This document shows positions 7,982-18,356 of a DNA stretch of 26,145 bases, in pieces; the stretch's first letter is position 1, and every line of letters starts with the position of its first letter. This DNA is from an uncultured Thermomicrobiales bacterium (GTDB taxonomy: Bacteria; Chloroflexota; Chloroflexia; Thermomicrobiales; UBA6265). The notes beneath the pieces are model-generated. The model worked only from the letters and a program-made list of their open reading frames with translations, made no database searches and had not been told where the DNA came from. The stretch covers positions 1-26,145 of the forward strand of contig CADCWK010000217.1 in assembly GCA_902806375.1 (NCBI GenBank). The letters run 5' to 3'. The translations under genes were made by a program, and so were the position numbers.

Positions 7982-8587
7982 TTATGCGACGGGTTCGTCA
8001 CTCCCCGTCGCTGCGGGGGGCCGGTCGCCGATCCGGACCATCGCTGGCCGGAGGACCTGGTCGCCCAGGAAGTACCCCTCCTGGTAGGCCTCGACGACGG
8101 TGCTCCCGTCGCCGTCCGAGGCGACGGCCTCGTGGTGCTTGGGATCGAAGGTCGCCCCGACCGACTCGTAGCGCTTCACGCCGTACCGCTCCAGCACGCC
8201 GAGCAGCTTCTTGCCGACCATCTTCGTGCCCGAGACCCAGGTCTGGTCGTCCGCGCCACTGGGCGCGTTGGCCATCGCGCGGTCGAAATCGTCGACCACC
8301 GGCAGGAGCTGGAGCAGGATGTCCCGCGCGGCCTGCTGGCGAGCGCTGGCCTGGTCCTGCTCGACGCGCCGGCGGAGATTCTGGTAGTCGGCGCGGGCCC
8401 GGGTGAACTGGTCGAGATAGGCGTCGCGTTCCGCGATGAGGGTCTCCACGTCGGGAGCGCCCGCCTCCCGGTCCTCGACCGCCGGCTCGGAGCCGTTCAT
8501 CATGGCCTCTTCGGCGGCCAGGTCGTCGGCCGTCGGCTCGAGGTCGTCGAGGGTCTGTCTGCTGTCTGCCACGTCACCGTCCTTCAT
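7982..8587 (-). CDS. grpE: Nucleotide exchange factor GrpE
   Basis: GrpE drives ADP release from DnaK. From the ATG at 8587 the product has 201 residues: an acidic, disordered N-terminus, a long dimerising helix (about 50-95, heptad-rich, containing DYQNLRRRVEQD), and the compact beta domain with the signature GVKRYESVGATFDPKHHEAV and VVEAYQEGYFLGDQVLRPAMV. These are diagnostic. The frame is open further upstream, but that part overlaps hrcA; 8587 leaves a 19-base gap after the hrcA stop and is preferred, although its ribosome site (GAGCGAG) is weak. It is the middle gene of the CIRCE-controlled operon. Confidence 0.96.
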   Translation of the reverse strand: MKDGDVADSRQTLDDLEPTADDLAAEEAMMNGSEPAVEDREAGAPDVETLIAERDAYLDQFTRARADYQNLRRRVEQDQASARQQAARDILLQLLPVVDDFDRAMANAPSGADDQTWVSGTKMVGKKLLGVLERYGVKRYESVGATFDPKHHEAVASDGDGSTVVEAYQEGYFLGDQVLRPAMVRIGDRPPAATGSDEPVA

Positions 8588-8606
8588 CGTTACGTCTCGC
8601 TCGTCG

Positions 8607-9881
8607 TCAGGTCTCGCTGCGCTGGTCGTCGATCCGGCCGCCATAGAGGTCGGAGACGAGTCCGCTCATCAGATGGGCCATGTACCGGACCGACGAGATC
8701 GAACGGCCATAGGCCATCCGGGTCGGACCGAGCACGCCCAGCAGGCCGGACACCTCTCCGCCGACCCCGTAGGTTGCCAGGACCACGCCGAAGCGGCGCA
8801 GTTCACTGGTCGGGTTCTCATCGCCGATGAAGACCTGTACCCCGGAGCCGCTCTCCAACTGGGGCAGCATGGCGCTCAGGAAGCCGCCGCCACGCAGGAT
8901 CTCGAGCAGCGCCTGGGACTCGGCCCCGGCGAACTCGGGCTGGGTCAGCACGTTCTCCAGGCCGGAATGCCGGATCTCCACCTGCTCGACGGCGTCGAGG
9001 CCGGTCAGGGTTGAGGCGATCCGCTCGATGACGAAACGGCGCGCGCCGGTCGCGGACCCGATCCGGCCCTGGACCTCGTTGCCGGTCAGACCCCGCAATT
9101 CGTCGACCAGATCGTCGGCCAGCCGGCTGAGACTGCCCTGGGCCGCGTCCTCGGGCCAGCGGAGCATCACCTGCCGGACCATGCTGTCCTGCGTCACGAG
9201 GATCAGCAGGGCCAGCCGCGGCTGGAGGGAGATGATCTCCAGGTGGCGCAGCCGGGCGATGGCGGGCCGCGGCGCCGTCACGACCGAGACGGACTTGGCC
9301 GTCTCGGCCAGGACGATCGCGGCCAGCTCGACCCACTGCTCCAGCTGCGCCTCCACCTGCCGGAACTGGTGCCGGATCATGATCTGGTCGCCGGATGGCA
9401 ACTCCGGCGCCTCCATCAGCAGATGGACGAAGTAGCGGTAGCCGAGGTCGGTCGGCACCCGACCGCCGGACGTATGGAGGGACTGGAGGAAGCCGTTCGT
9501 CTCCAGTTCGGCCATCTCGCCCCGGATGGTGGCGGCGGAGTACCCGAGGACGTACTTCTCGGTCAGCGCCTTGGAGCCGACCGGCCGTCCGCTCTGCACA
9601 TACTCCTGGACGATCAGCTTGAGGATGCCCCGCTGCCGGTCGGTGATCGCGACATCGCTGAAGGCGCCGCCATCGATCCACTCCGCCTCGCCCGGCGCCG
9701 AGGACGCCCGGCGTCGGCGCGGGAGCATGCCCGACACCACTCCCGGGCTGGCCGGTCGTGCGGGACGCGCTGGCCCGGACGCACCCGCGGGCAGCGCCCG
9801 CGGCTGGGCCACGGCCTCACTCATACCCGACTGGAGGCGCGCGTGACCCGGGACACGCGCTGGTCGCTCGTTGTCACTCAC
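8607..9881 (-). CDS. hrcA: Heat-inducible transcription repressor HrcA
   Basis: HrcA binds CIRCE and represses class I heat-shock genes; it needs the GroE chaperonin to stay folded in well-studied relatives. The product has an N-terminal winged helix (about 78-145, AITDRQRGILKLIVQEYV then GYSAATIRGEMAELE), the family signature SGGRVPTDLGYRYFVHLL, a central dimerisation region, and a C-terminal domain with GPTRMAYGR and the closing LMSGL. The GTG at 9881, with AAGGG upstream, gives 424 residues. That is about 75 more than usual because of a Pro/Ala/Arg-rich N-terminal extension; an ATG at 9728 would give a normal-length protein. It is the first gene of the operon, directly behind CIRCE, so it is autoregulated. 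Confidence 0.95.
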   Translation of the reverse strand: MSDNERPARVPGHARLQSGMSEAVAQPRALPAGASGPARPARPASPGVVSGMLPRRRRASSAPGEAEWIDGGAFSDVAITDRQRGILKLIVQEYVQSGRPVGSKALTEKYVLGYSAATIRGEMAELETNGFLQSLHTSGGRVPTDLGYRYFVHLLMEAPELPSGDQIMIRHQFRQVEAQLEQWVELAAIVLAETAKSVSVVTAPRPAIARLRHLEIISLQPRLALLILVTQDSMVRQVMLRWPEDAAQGSLSRLADDLVDELRGLTGNEVQGRIGSATGARRFVIERIASTLTGLDAVEQVEIRHSGLENVLTQPEFAGAESQALLEILRGGGFLSAMLPQLESGSGVQVFIGDENPTSELRRFGVVLATYGVGGEVSGLLGVLGPTRMAYGRSISSVRYMAHLMSGLVSDLYGGRIDDQRSET

Positions 9882-9897
9882 CGGTACTCGCCCTTCG

Positions 9898-9924
9898 TTA
9901 GCACTCTCGCACTGAGAGTGCTAA
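9898..9924 (-). promoter_or_regulatory. CIRCE operator (HrcA binding site)
   Basis: TTAGCACTC, nine spacer bases, then GAGTGCTAA: a perfect match to the CIRCE consensus on both arms. It begins just after the -10 box, at or near the predicted transcription start, and lies 16 bases before the hrcA GTG. Confidence 0.98.
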
Positions 9925-9931
9925 TGCGAAA

Positions 9932-9961
9932 AGGATAGTCAAGTTGACCACCTCCTGTCAA
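9932..9961 (-). promoter_or_regulatory. Sigma70-type promoter of hrcA-grpE-dnaK
   Basis: On the minus strand TTGACA (9961-9956) is separated by 18 bases from TATCCT (9937-9932), and CIRCE starts seven bases further on. The arrangement matches HrcA-controlled promoters, where the operator covers the start site. Confidence 0.8.
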
Positions 9962-9966
9962 GGTGG

Positions 9967-10061
9967 ACGGGTGCGCTCTCCCCGGCGGGACGGTCCCGTT
10001 GACCGCATCGGGGAGCCGAATCCGGGGGCCCTGCCGCCTAACGACCTCGCCCAGATTCGGC
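9967..10061. other. Hairpin-rich spacer between the DUF3352-like gene and the hrcA promoter
   Basis: No gene is seen. Several short dyads are crowded here: CGGGAC/GTCCCG, CTCCCC/GGGGAG, GCCGAAT/ATTCGGC, and GGGGGCC/GGCCCCC, which competes with the previous pair for the same GGC. They may be backup terminators for the upstream gene. Confidence 0.4.
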
Positions 10062-10076
10062 CCCCTCGTAACGGCC

Positions 10077-10110
10077 AGCGCCGCCCGGTCGGATCCGACC
10101 GGGCGGCGCT
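10077..10110 (-). terminator. Probable terminator of the DUF3352-like gene (34-base perfect palindrome)
   Basis: A perfectly self-complementary 34-base sequence centred on GGATCC lies 45 bases after the stop at 10155. No T-run follows on either strand, so it may stop polymerase inefficiently, or act only as a 3' stabilising hairpin. Confidence 0.6.
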
Positions 10111-10154
10111 GATAGGTGTCACGCGTCTGCGGTAGCCGGGGCCAGCGCCCCGCG

Positions 10155-12185
10155 CTAGTCTGCCGACTCGACGAGGAACAGGCCCTCGGAGGCGGTGAAG
10201 CCGTCGCCCTGGTAGGTCACTTGCCCGTAGGCCACGACGCCGGAGAAGTCGATGTCCGTCAGCATCGGCTCAGGGGTGGCTGGCGTGCCGAAGGCATCCT
10301 CGCAGGCCTCGCCGTCGAAGTCCTGATCGAGACTGGACTGCTCGAACGGGTCCTCGTCGTAGGCGGCCTGGGCATCCGCCTGGCTGTCGTACTCCTCACA
10401 GGCCGGATCGGCATCCGGCCCCCCATCCGTTCCGGCCAGCAACTCGCTCCCCGCCTGGACGAGCGGCAGGAGGGTCGCGAGGTCGAGGTAGACCACCGCA
10501 CCCTCGTCGGGCGCGACGCCGAGCGCCGCGAACGTCTCCTGGAACTGCGGGTCGTCGGCCAGCGAGGCGTCCGTGCCGTCGAGGAACGTCTGGACCGAGT
10601 CGCCGAGACCGATCAGCAGCTGATCGTCGACGATGCCGTACGTGAAGCGGATCGCCGCCGCGCCCTCACCGGAGGTCGCCGTATACAGCGTCGCACCGTC
10701 GACGACCTCCGACGTGACGGTCAGATCGGTGTCGTCGCCCGCCAGCGTGTCCGAGGCGAGTTCGAGCAGACTATCGACCAGGGGCCCGCCTTCGATCCCG
10801 CTGGCGACCAGGACGAACAGGGAGTTCGGGTCGCTGAGAGACGTGATCTCCGGAGCCTCGACCGCGACGACGTACTCCCCGGTCAGCAGCGTCAGGAACC
10901 CGACGACGACATCGGAGATCGCGGCGAGGTCCTCCTCCGACGTCTGGTCCTCATCCGTCTCCGGCGCCACGTCAGCGGCATCCTCATCGGTGGCCTCCTC
11001 AGAGGCATCCGCGTCAGCCCCTGGAGTGCCAGCCTCCTCGGCAGCGATCACTTCGGGTTCGACGGTAAGGTCTTCCGCGACGTCGACGGCGAGGGTCGAG
11101 GCGAGGGCGACCGCGACGATCGGTCCGAGCAACTGACCGAGGTCGTTGCCGCCGAGGTAGATCATCGTGCTGTCCGGTACCTGGGCGGTGAGGTCGGACG
11201 AGAAGTCTGGAGCCGCGGCGGGCGTCGCATCCGACTCGGGGTTCGGGAAGGAGACGGTGTTGACCCGGAACCCGGGTGCGTCCGCATCGGCGGAGACCTG
11301 CAGGCCGCCGTAGACGTTGAACTGCCCGAGGGTGGAGAGATCGATCCCCATCTCGTCGAGGAGTTCGGCGGTGGCCGGGTCATCGAACAGGGCGGTCGAG
11401 TCGGTGTAGGCAAAGAGCATGGCGTCGCCGTCGAGCTGGCTGGCGACATCCTGGAACCGGGCGTTCCCGGTGATGGCCTCTCCCGTCCCCTGGGCGACGT
11501 CGATCGACGACTCGATCCCCTCGATCGTGGGCGTCGCGATGATCAGATCCTCGACGAGGGCAAGGTTGATCATCGTGTCGCCCGAGGGCGTGTCCGGCAG
11601 CGAGACGATCGTCACCCCGTTGTAGTCGCTCTCCGTGGTGTCGGACGCCGCGGCACCGGAGAGATCGGGGATCCGCTCGACGAGGAAGTCGAAGGCGCCC
11701 TCGGGATCGGTCGTGGCCAAAACGAAGCGGATGTCCGTCTCCGCGATCTCCGGCACCTCATCGGTGCTGGTTTCGGACAGGGATTCGACCTGCCCGGTCG
11801 AGACCGCGGGGATCACGACCCCAAGCTCGGTCGCGCCGAGACCCTCGTAGAAACCGCTGACGTCATCGGCGTCGGACTCATCCAGGCCCGTGACGAGATC
11901 GAACAGCTCGATCAGCCCGGACGAGCCGGACAGCGCGGCGCTCGTCTGGAACTGCTCGGACTCCGGGTCGAGATTGATGGCGACGAATGCGGTCGCGTCG
12001 CCCGGAGCCGCGGCGGCGGTGACGGGACCGCCATCGCCCGCGACCGGCGTCGCGTCCTGGCCAAGCAGTGAGGCCGACTGGGCATAGACCGTACCCGTGA
12101 CGAGGCTCAGCAGCAGTGCCGCGACCGCGACACTCCGCACGACGAACGAGCCCCTCTTGGCCGGTGACGAGACAGGGTAGTCCAC
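10155..12185 (-). CDS. Secreted DUF3352-like protein with an Excalibur-like calcium-binding motif
   Basis: No enzymatic function is recognised. The 676-residue product starts with a basic segment and a hydrophobic core ending in VYAQSAS, which reads as a signal peptide or N-terminal anchor. The body has the repeated LVED, DVAQGTGEAITGNARFQD and FAYTDSTAL-type segments of the DUF3352 family of large extracytoplasmic proteins. An Asp/Glu-rich linker lies at about 385-425. Near the C-terminus (595-629) a compact CEEYDSQADAQAAY...DQDFDGEACE segment matches the Excalibur pattern DxDxDGxxCE seen in secreted proteins. The GTG at 12185 has GAGGGG eight bases upstream. It is monocistronic between clpB's terminator and the hrcA promoter. 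The family call rests on general resemblance; the signal peptide and Excalibur-like motif are directly visible. Confidence 0.72.
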   Translation of the reverse strand: MDYPVSSPAKRGSFVVRSVAVAALLLSLVTGTVYAQSASLLGQDATPVAGDGGPVTAAAAPGDATAFVAINLDPESEQFQTSAALSGSSGLIELFDLVTGLDESDADDVSGFYEGLGATELGVVIPAVSTGQVESLSETSTDEVPEIAETDIRFVLATTDPEGAFDFLVERIPDLSGAAASDTTESDYNGVTIVSLPDTPSGDTMINLALVEDLIIATPTIEGIESSIDVAQGTGEAITGNARFQDVASQLDGDAMLFAYTDSTALFDDPATAELLDEMGIDLSTLGQFNVYGGLQVSADADAPGFRVNTVSFPNPESDATPAAAPDFSSDLTAQVPDSTMIYLGGNDLGQLLGPIVAVALASTLAVDVAEDLTVEPEVIAAEEAGTPGADADASEEATDEDAADVAPETDEDQTSEEDLAAISDVVVGFLTLLTGEYVVAVEAPEITSLSDPNSLFVLVASGIEGGPLVDSLLELASDTLAGDDTDLTVTSEVVDGATLYTATSGEGAAAIRFTYGIVDDQLLIGLGDSVQTFLDGTDASLADDPQFQETFAALGVAPDEGAVVYLDLATLLPLVQAGSELLAGTDGGPDADPACEEYDSQADAQAAYDEDPFEQSSLDQDFDGEACEDAFGTPATPEPMLTDIDFSGVVAYGQVTYQGDGFTASEGLFLVESAD

Positions 12186-12605
12186 GCGTCTTCCCCTCTA
12201 CGTAGCGTCTCTCGCCGCGGTGGCCAGGCGGCCCCGCGATGTGCACATGACCGAGGTGCCCGGGCAGCAGCATAGCCTGCCAGAGCACATGGGCGAGCCG
12301 GATCGACGGTCCCACAGTAGAGGGCAACTGTCACGAGAATGTTGCCACGCCACGAACGGCGTGTGGTGGGGTGTGTATCCGGGTCGGACGCCCCAGCGAT
12401 CGGGGCATGCGGGACCCGTGCGGTCCCCGCGGGTCTGGGGACCGGTGCCGTCCGGCGTCCCTCCCCGGACACCTGTCCACGCCACTCCGGTTCCCACCCA
12501 ACCGACCTCGTACCAGGGCCACCAACCCGTTCCAGTGTCCCCGGCCCCCCACCACTCGGTCCGGGCCCGCCGTCGCGCCGCCGGCCGGTCGATGGCACCC
12601 GCCGG
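12186..12605. other. 420-base non-coding spacer upstream of the DUF3352-like gene
   Basis: No supported gene on either strand; the open frames here are GC-rich shadows. It must hold the minus-strand promoter of the DUF3352-like gene, but only a lone TATGCT (12274-12269) resembles a -10 box. A dyad GGCAAC/GTTGCC (12323-12328 with 12341-12346) is a possible operator. The rest is low-complexity, C/G-rich sequence. Confidence 0.5.
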
Positions 12606-12647
12606 AAAACACGATCGACCCGGACGCTGGGACGTCCGGGTCGATCG
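12606..12647 (-). terminator. Intrinsic terminator after clpB
   Basis: A perfect 15-bp stem (12633-12647 with 12612-12626), a six-base loop, and TTTT on the minus strand at 12609-12606. It starts 25 bases after the clpB stop. Confidence 0.92.
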
Positions 12648-12672
12648 CTGGCCGCTGGGATCGCGCGACGGG

Positions 12673-15285
<2,613 letters not shown>

Positions 15286-15425
15286 GGGACGTTCCTTTCC
15301 TGGGCGGAAGGCACCTGGGGACGCTGAACGGACAGGGAAAGGGAGGGCTGGACGGTGGACGGACGGTCACGGACCAATCCGGCGACGCGTCGGCAACCGA
15401 TCGGTATCCGCCGGATACCGGCTGC

Positions 15426-15854
15426 TCAACCGCGCGTGCGACTCGGCGGGGCAGGGTTCTGGTCGATGTGGCCGAGGTGCGCGAGGACGAGCTCGATGTC
15501 GTTCCATGTCTCGGCCACCGACTCGACGAGATCGTTGGTCGTGAGGGGCGTCTCGCCATCGGGACCCACGCCCGCCAGCGTCTGGCCCAGCCGGGAGCGT
15601 CGCTCGCGCAGTCGACGGGTGAGTTCGAGGGCCAGCTGGACGCCAGCCAGGTTGAGCCCGCGCTCCTCGACGAGGTACTTCACCTGCCGAAGGCGCTCGA
15701 TGTCCCGGTCGGAGTAGAGCCGCAGGTTCCCTGACGTGCGTGACGGGGCGATCAGCCCCTCACGCTCGTACTTCCGCAGCGTCTGGGGATGCATCTCCAC
15801 CAGCCGTGCGGCGACACTGATAACGAAGAGCGGCTCTCCGTGACGCGGTCCCAT
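15426..15854 (-). CDS. hspR: MerR-family heat-shock repressor HspR
   Basis: HspR binds HAIR inverted repeats and represses chaperone genes such as clpB and dnaK, usually with DnaK as co-repressor. The 142-residue product has a MerR-type winged helix: VISVAARLVEMHPQTLRKYE, EREGLIAPSRTSGNLRLYS and DRDIERLRQVKYLVEERGLN. The last leads into a helical C-terminus without the effector domain of large MerR proteins. The ATG at 15854 has GGAGG eight bases upstream. The in-frame ATG at 15869 has no ribosome site and sits almost at the predicted transcription start, so the shorter form is chosen. clpB downstream and a HAIR-like dyad upstream support the name. Confidence 0.9.
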   Translation of the reverse strand: MGPRHGEPLFVISVAARLVEMHPQTLRKYEREGLIAPSRTSGNLRLYSDRDIERLRQVKYLVEERGLNLAGVQLALELTRRLRERRSRLGQTLAGVGPDGETPLTTNDLVESVAETWNDIELVLAHLGHIDQNPAPPSRTRG

Positions 15855-15883
15855 CCTGTCGGCCTCCATCTTGTACCGACCGA

Positions 15884-15912
15884 AGGATAAACCTTGATAC
15901 AGTCCGTGTCAA
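15884..15912 (-). promoter_or_regulatory. Sigma70-type promoter of hspR-clpB
   Basis: TTGACA (15912-15907) and TATCCT (15889-15884) are separated by exactly 17 bases on the minus strand. The start site falls near 15877, about 23 bases before the hspR ATG. The -10 hexamer is identical to that of the hrcA promoter. Confidence 0.85.
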
Positions 15913-15913
15913 G
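15893..15913 (-). promoter_or_regulatory. HAIR-like operator (HspR binding site)
   Basis: CTTGA, eleven bases, TCAAG: the same 21-base geometry as HAIR (CTTGAGT-N7-ACTCAAG), with the outer five bases of each arm matching and the inner two of each arm differing. It covers the -35 box and spacer of the hspR promoter, so bound HspR would block polymerase. Confidence 0.8.
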
Positions 15914-15940
15914 AATGGCGGCCCTGAACCTGGTGGGTGA

Positions 15941-16741
15941 TCAATCGGCGTGGTGCTGCAGCCTGTCCCAGAACCCGGGATTGATCCGGCGATAGACGCT
16001 GGTCATCCCGCCAACGTCCAGGACACTCAGCAGCGTCTGAGCCTCCCGTAGTTCTGATGTCTGTGAGGGATATGTCGTGCCGGACGCGGCCGCATCGACC
16101 ACCCGCAACCAGACCCCGTTGAACCGGGCAACCAGGCCGGCCAGCTCGCGCCGCGGTAGACCCGCTGTCCTGTCTGGTGGCCAGCCACCGAGACGCTCGG
16201 GCGGCCAGATGTCCGGATCGAAGCCCGGCACGTCGCCGATCCCGTACGGTTTGCCGTCAGCGAGGGAGACGACGACCAGTCGCGCCGGCGCATAGAGACC
16301 GGGAAGGCCATCGTCGCCCGCCGCGAGGATCGCGAGCGGCACCTCCGCCCGACCGGGGTAGCGCCGGCTCGGCACCGGGAAGCGTGGCAGTGTGCCGGGG
16401 TGATGCGGCGGGTTGATCGCGGCGTATTCCGCCACGCCCGCCAGGAGCTCATCTAGGGCGGTCACCGGGTCGACGCCGAATCGCTGCCGGCCGGCGGCGC
16501 CGCTGAATCCCGAGACGTCGAAGGCGAGCTCCAGCCGGTCCCCGTCCGGCGCGGCGACGGTGATCGTCAGCGTCGCGCCGCCATCCCGGCTCGACCGCGA
16601 CTCCGAGACCAACTCCCAGGCGCCGGAGACGTGTGGGTAGGCGTCGACGTAGGCGTACGCCTCGCGGAGGGAGTCGACCCGGATCGCTCCCGTCCGGCGC
16701 TGCCACCCGGTGGTCTCTGGCTCGCCGACCTGCTCGGACAC
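15941..16741 (-). CDS. Protein of unknown function
   Basis: I do not recognise this 266-residue protein. From the GTG at 16741, which has a strong GGGAGGAG five bases upstream, the product is soluble, with no signal peptide or membrane segment. It has a central region with PHVSGAWELVSES and TLTITVAAPDGD that looks beta-rich. A Pro/Gly/Trp-rich stretch around residues 175-195 (IGDVPGFDPDIWPPERLGGW) contains no known motif. The frame extends to 16912, but the added part is Arg/His-rich and has no ribosome site. The stop lies 28 bases upstream of the HAIR/-35 of hspR, so read-through into hspR is possible. It is divergent from the MFS gene. Codon use and GC match the neighbours, so it is probably a real native gene. 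Confidence 0.7.
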   Translation of the reverse strand: MSEQVGEPETTGWQRRTGAIRVDSLREAYAYVDAYPHVSGAWELVSESRSSRDGGATLTITVAAPDGDRLELAFDVSGFSGAAGRQRFGVDPVTALDELLAGVAEYAAINPPHHPGTLPRFPVPSRRYPGRAEVPLAILAAGDDGLPGLYAPARLVVVSLADGKPYGIGDVPGFDPDIWPPERLGGWPPDRTAGLPRRELAGLVARFNGVWLRVVDAAASGTTYPSQTSELREAQTLLSVLDVGGMTSVYRRINPGFWDRLQHHAD

Positions 16742-16936
16742 GGTCGCTCCTCCCTCGTCTCGATGGGTCCGCCCGGGATGACGGGGACTCGACGCGTCCG
16801 ACGGTCCGGGTCGAACTGCGGCACAATGCCGGGCGCACTCGGCGGTCCTGCCGACCGTCGCATGGGTAACCACGGCAGTATGACGCGGTGACGTCCGGGA
16901 GAGCAGGGACATGCTCCGGGTATCGGACCTGATGGG

Positions 16937-18190
16937 GTGATCGACGTGCGACGGATGCGGCTACCCGCCTGGCATTTCGGACTCGGCCGGGAACTTGGGC
17001 TCGCGTTCTGGGCGATGTTCTTCGTGGAGGCCGCCTTCGGTTCGTACTGGAGCATCTGGCCGATCTACATCGGGAGCCTGGGAGCCTCGGCCCCGATCGT
17101 TGGCTTCATCGTCGGCGCCAGCGGCATCATCCGGCTGTTTGTGATGCCCCCCTCGGCCGCGCTCGCCGACCGGCTTGGCTCCCGGGCGATCCTCGTCGGC
17201 GCGCGGGCGATCGCCTTCACGGGCTACTTCGCCGCCTCGTTCGCGACTGACTGGCGCATGCTCCTGCCGGTCGTGATCGCCATCGGGATCGGGGATGTCG
17301 CCTTCCCGCAGATCCAGGCCCATGTCGCGGCACAGAGCAAGGGCGACACGACCCGGGTCTTCGCCCTGGTCTTCGTCGTCGGCCCTGGTGTCGCGCTCGG
17401 ACTCGGCCCGCTGGTCGCCGCCCTGGCGATCGGGGAGTTCGGCCTGCGCGGGGCGGTCTTCCTGACGTCGATGTTCACGCTGGCATCGGTCGCGTGCTTC
17501 GCCGCGCTGCGGCATCTGGCGCCAGCGGTCCAGCGGGCAGTGAAGGGCGTGGAACAGCTGGGCGAGGCGGTCGCCCGGTCGAGCTACCGGCAGGCGCTCG
17601 CCGATCCCGCTATCCGCCGGATCGTCCTGCTCCATGCGGCCACGTTGTTCTCGCTCGGTCTCGGGGTGTCCCTGCTGCCGCTCTTCCTGGCGGAGGTCCG
17701 CGGCATCCCGGATGAACGGATCGCGCAACTGTCCTCCATCCAGGCCGTCGGGACGATCGCCTTCGGGATCGCGGTATCACGGATGCGCTGGCTCCAGCGC
17801 AACCCCTTCGGCGGCGCGGCCATCGCGGTCGGCGCGGTCGTCGTCGGGTTGATCATCTTCACCTCCACCAGCCTCATCCCGCTCCTGGTGGTCGGCTTCG
17901 TCCTCCGTGGGTGCGTCTTCTCGGCGTGGACGCTGTTCTCCTCGGCGATGGGCGTCTCGGCGAAACCGGCCGACCGCTCCCGTGGCTTCGCGATGATCGA
18001 GCTGGCCGGAGGGAGCGCCTTCTCGCTCGCCCCGATCGTCGCCGGACTGATCTATCAGTTGGGCCCGAGAGCGCCGATCATCGCGGGGATCGTCCTGAGC
18101 ATCCTGGTCATCCCGGTCCTGCTCCGCTCTCAGCGCCAGGTCCACCGCCTGAGCGCTGCCGGGGCGACGATGCCCGCCACCGCTGACTGA
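16937..18190 (+). CDS. Major facilitator superfamily (MFS) transporter
   Basis: A proton- or solute-coupled secondary transporter of the inner membrane; the substrate cannot be inferred. The 417-residue product shows about twelve hydrophobic segments in two six-helix halves. The loop after helix 2 carries ALADRLGSRAILVGAR, the degenerate GX3(D/E)RXGRR motif A of MFS proteins. A basic/amphipathic central loop lies at about 195-220. Start choice is uncertain: GTG 16937, GTG 16946 and ATG 16955 are in frame and the only ribosome-site-like sequence (GATGGGGTG) overlaps the first, so 16946 is also plausible. The gene is divergent from the unknown gene and 166 bases upstream of gcvPB. No adjacent metabolic partner suggests a substrate. 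Confidence 0.85.
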   Translation: MIDVRRMRLPAWHFGLGRELGLAFWAMFFVEAAFGSYWSIWPIYIGSLGASAPIVGFIVGASGIIRLFVMPPSAALADRLGSRAILVGARAIAFTGYFAASFATDWRMLLPVVIAIGIGDVAFPQIQAHVAAQSKGDTTRVFALVFVVGPGVALGLGPLVAALAIGEFGLRGAVFLTSMFTLASVACFAALRHLAPAVQRAVKGVEQLGEAVARSSYRQALADPAIRRIVLLHAATLFSLGLGVSLLPLFLAEVRGIPDERIAQLSSIQAVGTIAFGIAVSRMRWLQRNPFGGAAIAVGAVVVGLIIFTSTSLIPLLVVGFVLRGCVFSAWTLFSSAMGVSAKPADRSRGFAMIELAGGSAFSLAPIVAGLIYQLGPRAPIIAGIVLSILVIPVLLRSQRQVHRLSAAGATMPATAD

Positions 18191-18246
18191 CCCGGAGACG
18201 TCCGCCCGGACGCGGCGCCCCTGCCCTATCTCGTCCAGGCCGTCGA

Positions 18247-18276
18247 TTGGCCGCTCGTCCCGCCCGGTGCTACCAT
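18247..18276 (+). promoter_or_regulatory. Candidate promoter of gcvPB
   Basis: TTGGCC (18247-18252), an 18-base spacer, and TACCAT (18271-18276), about 80 bases before the gcvPB start. Both hexamers match the consensus at three to four positions. No glycine riboswitch-like structure is seen in the short leader. Confidence 0.4.
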
Positions 18277-18356
18277 CGTCCCCGTGATGCCCTCACCTCA
18301 GGCGCCAGCCCCGGCGCCGGCTACACCGCCACCCGGCGCTGCACAGGAGTCCCCTC

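Noticed and set aside
15286..15425. Second HAIR or separate promoter directly before clpB
   Set aside because: No CTTGA/TCAAG pair and no good -35/-10 pair was found in the hspR-clpB gap; co-transcription is the simpler reading.
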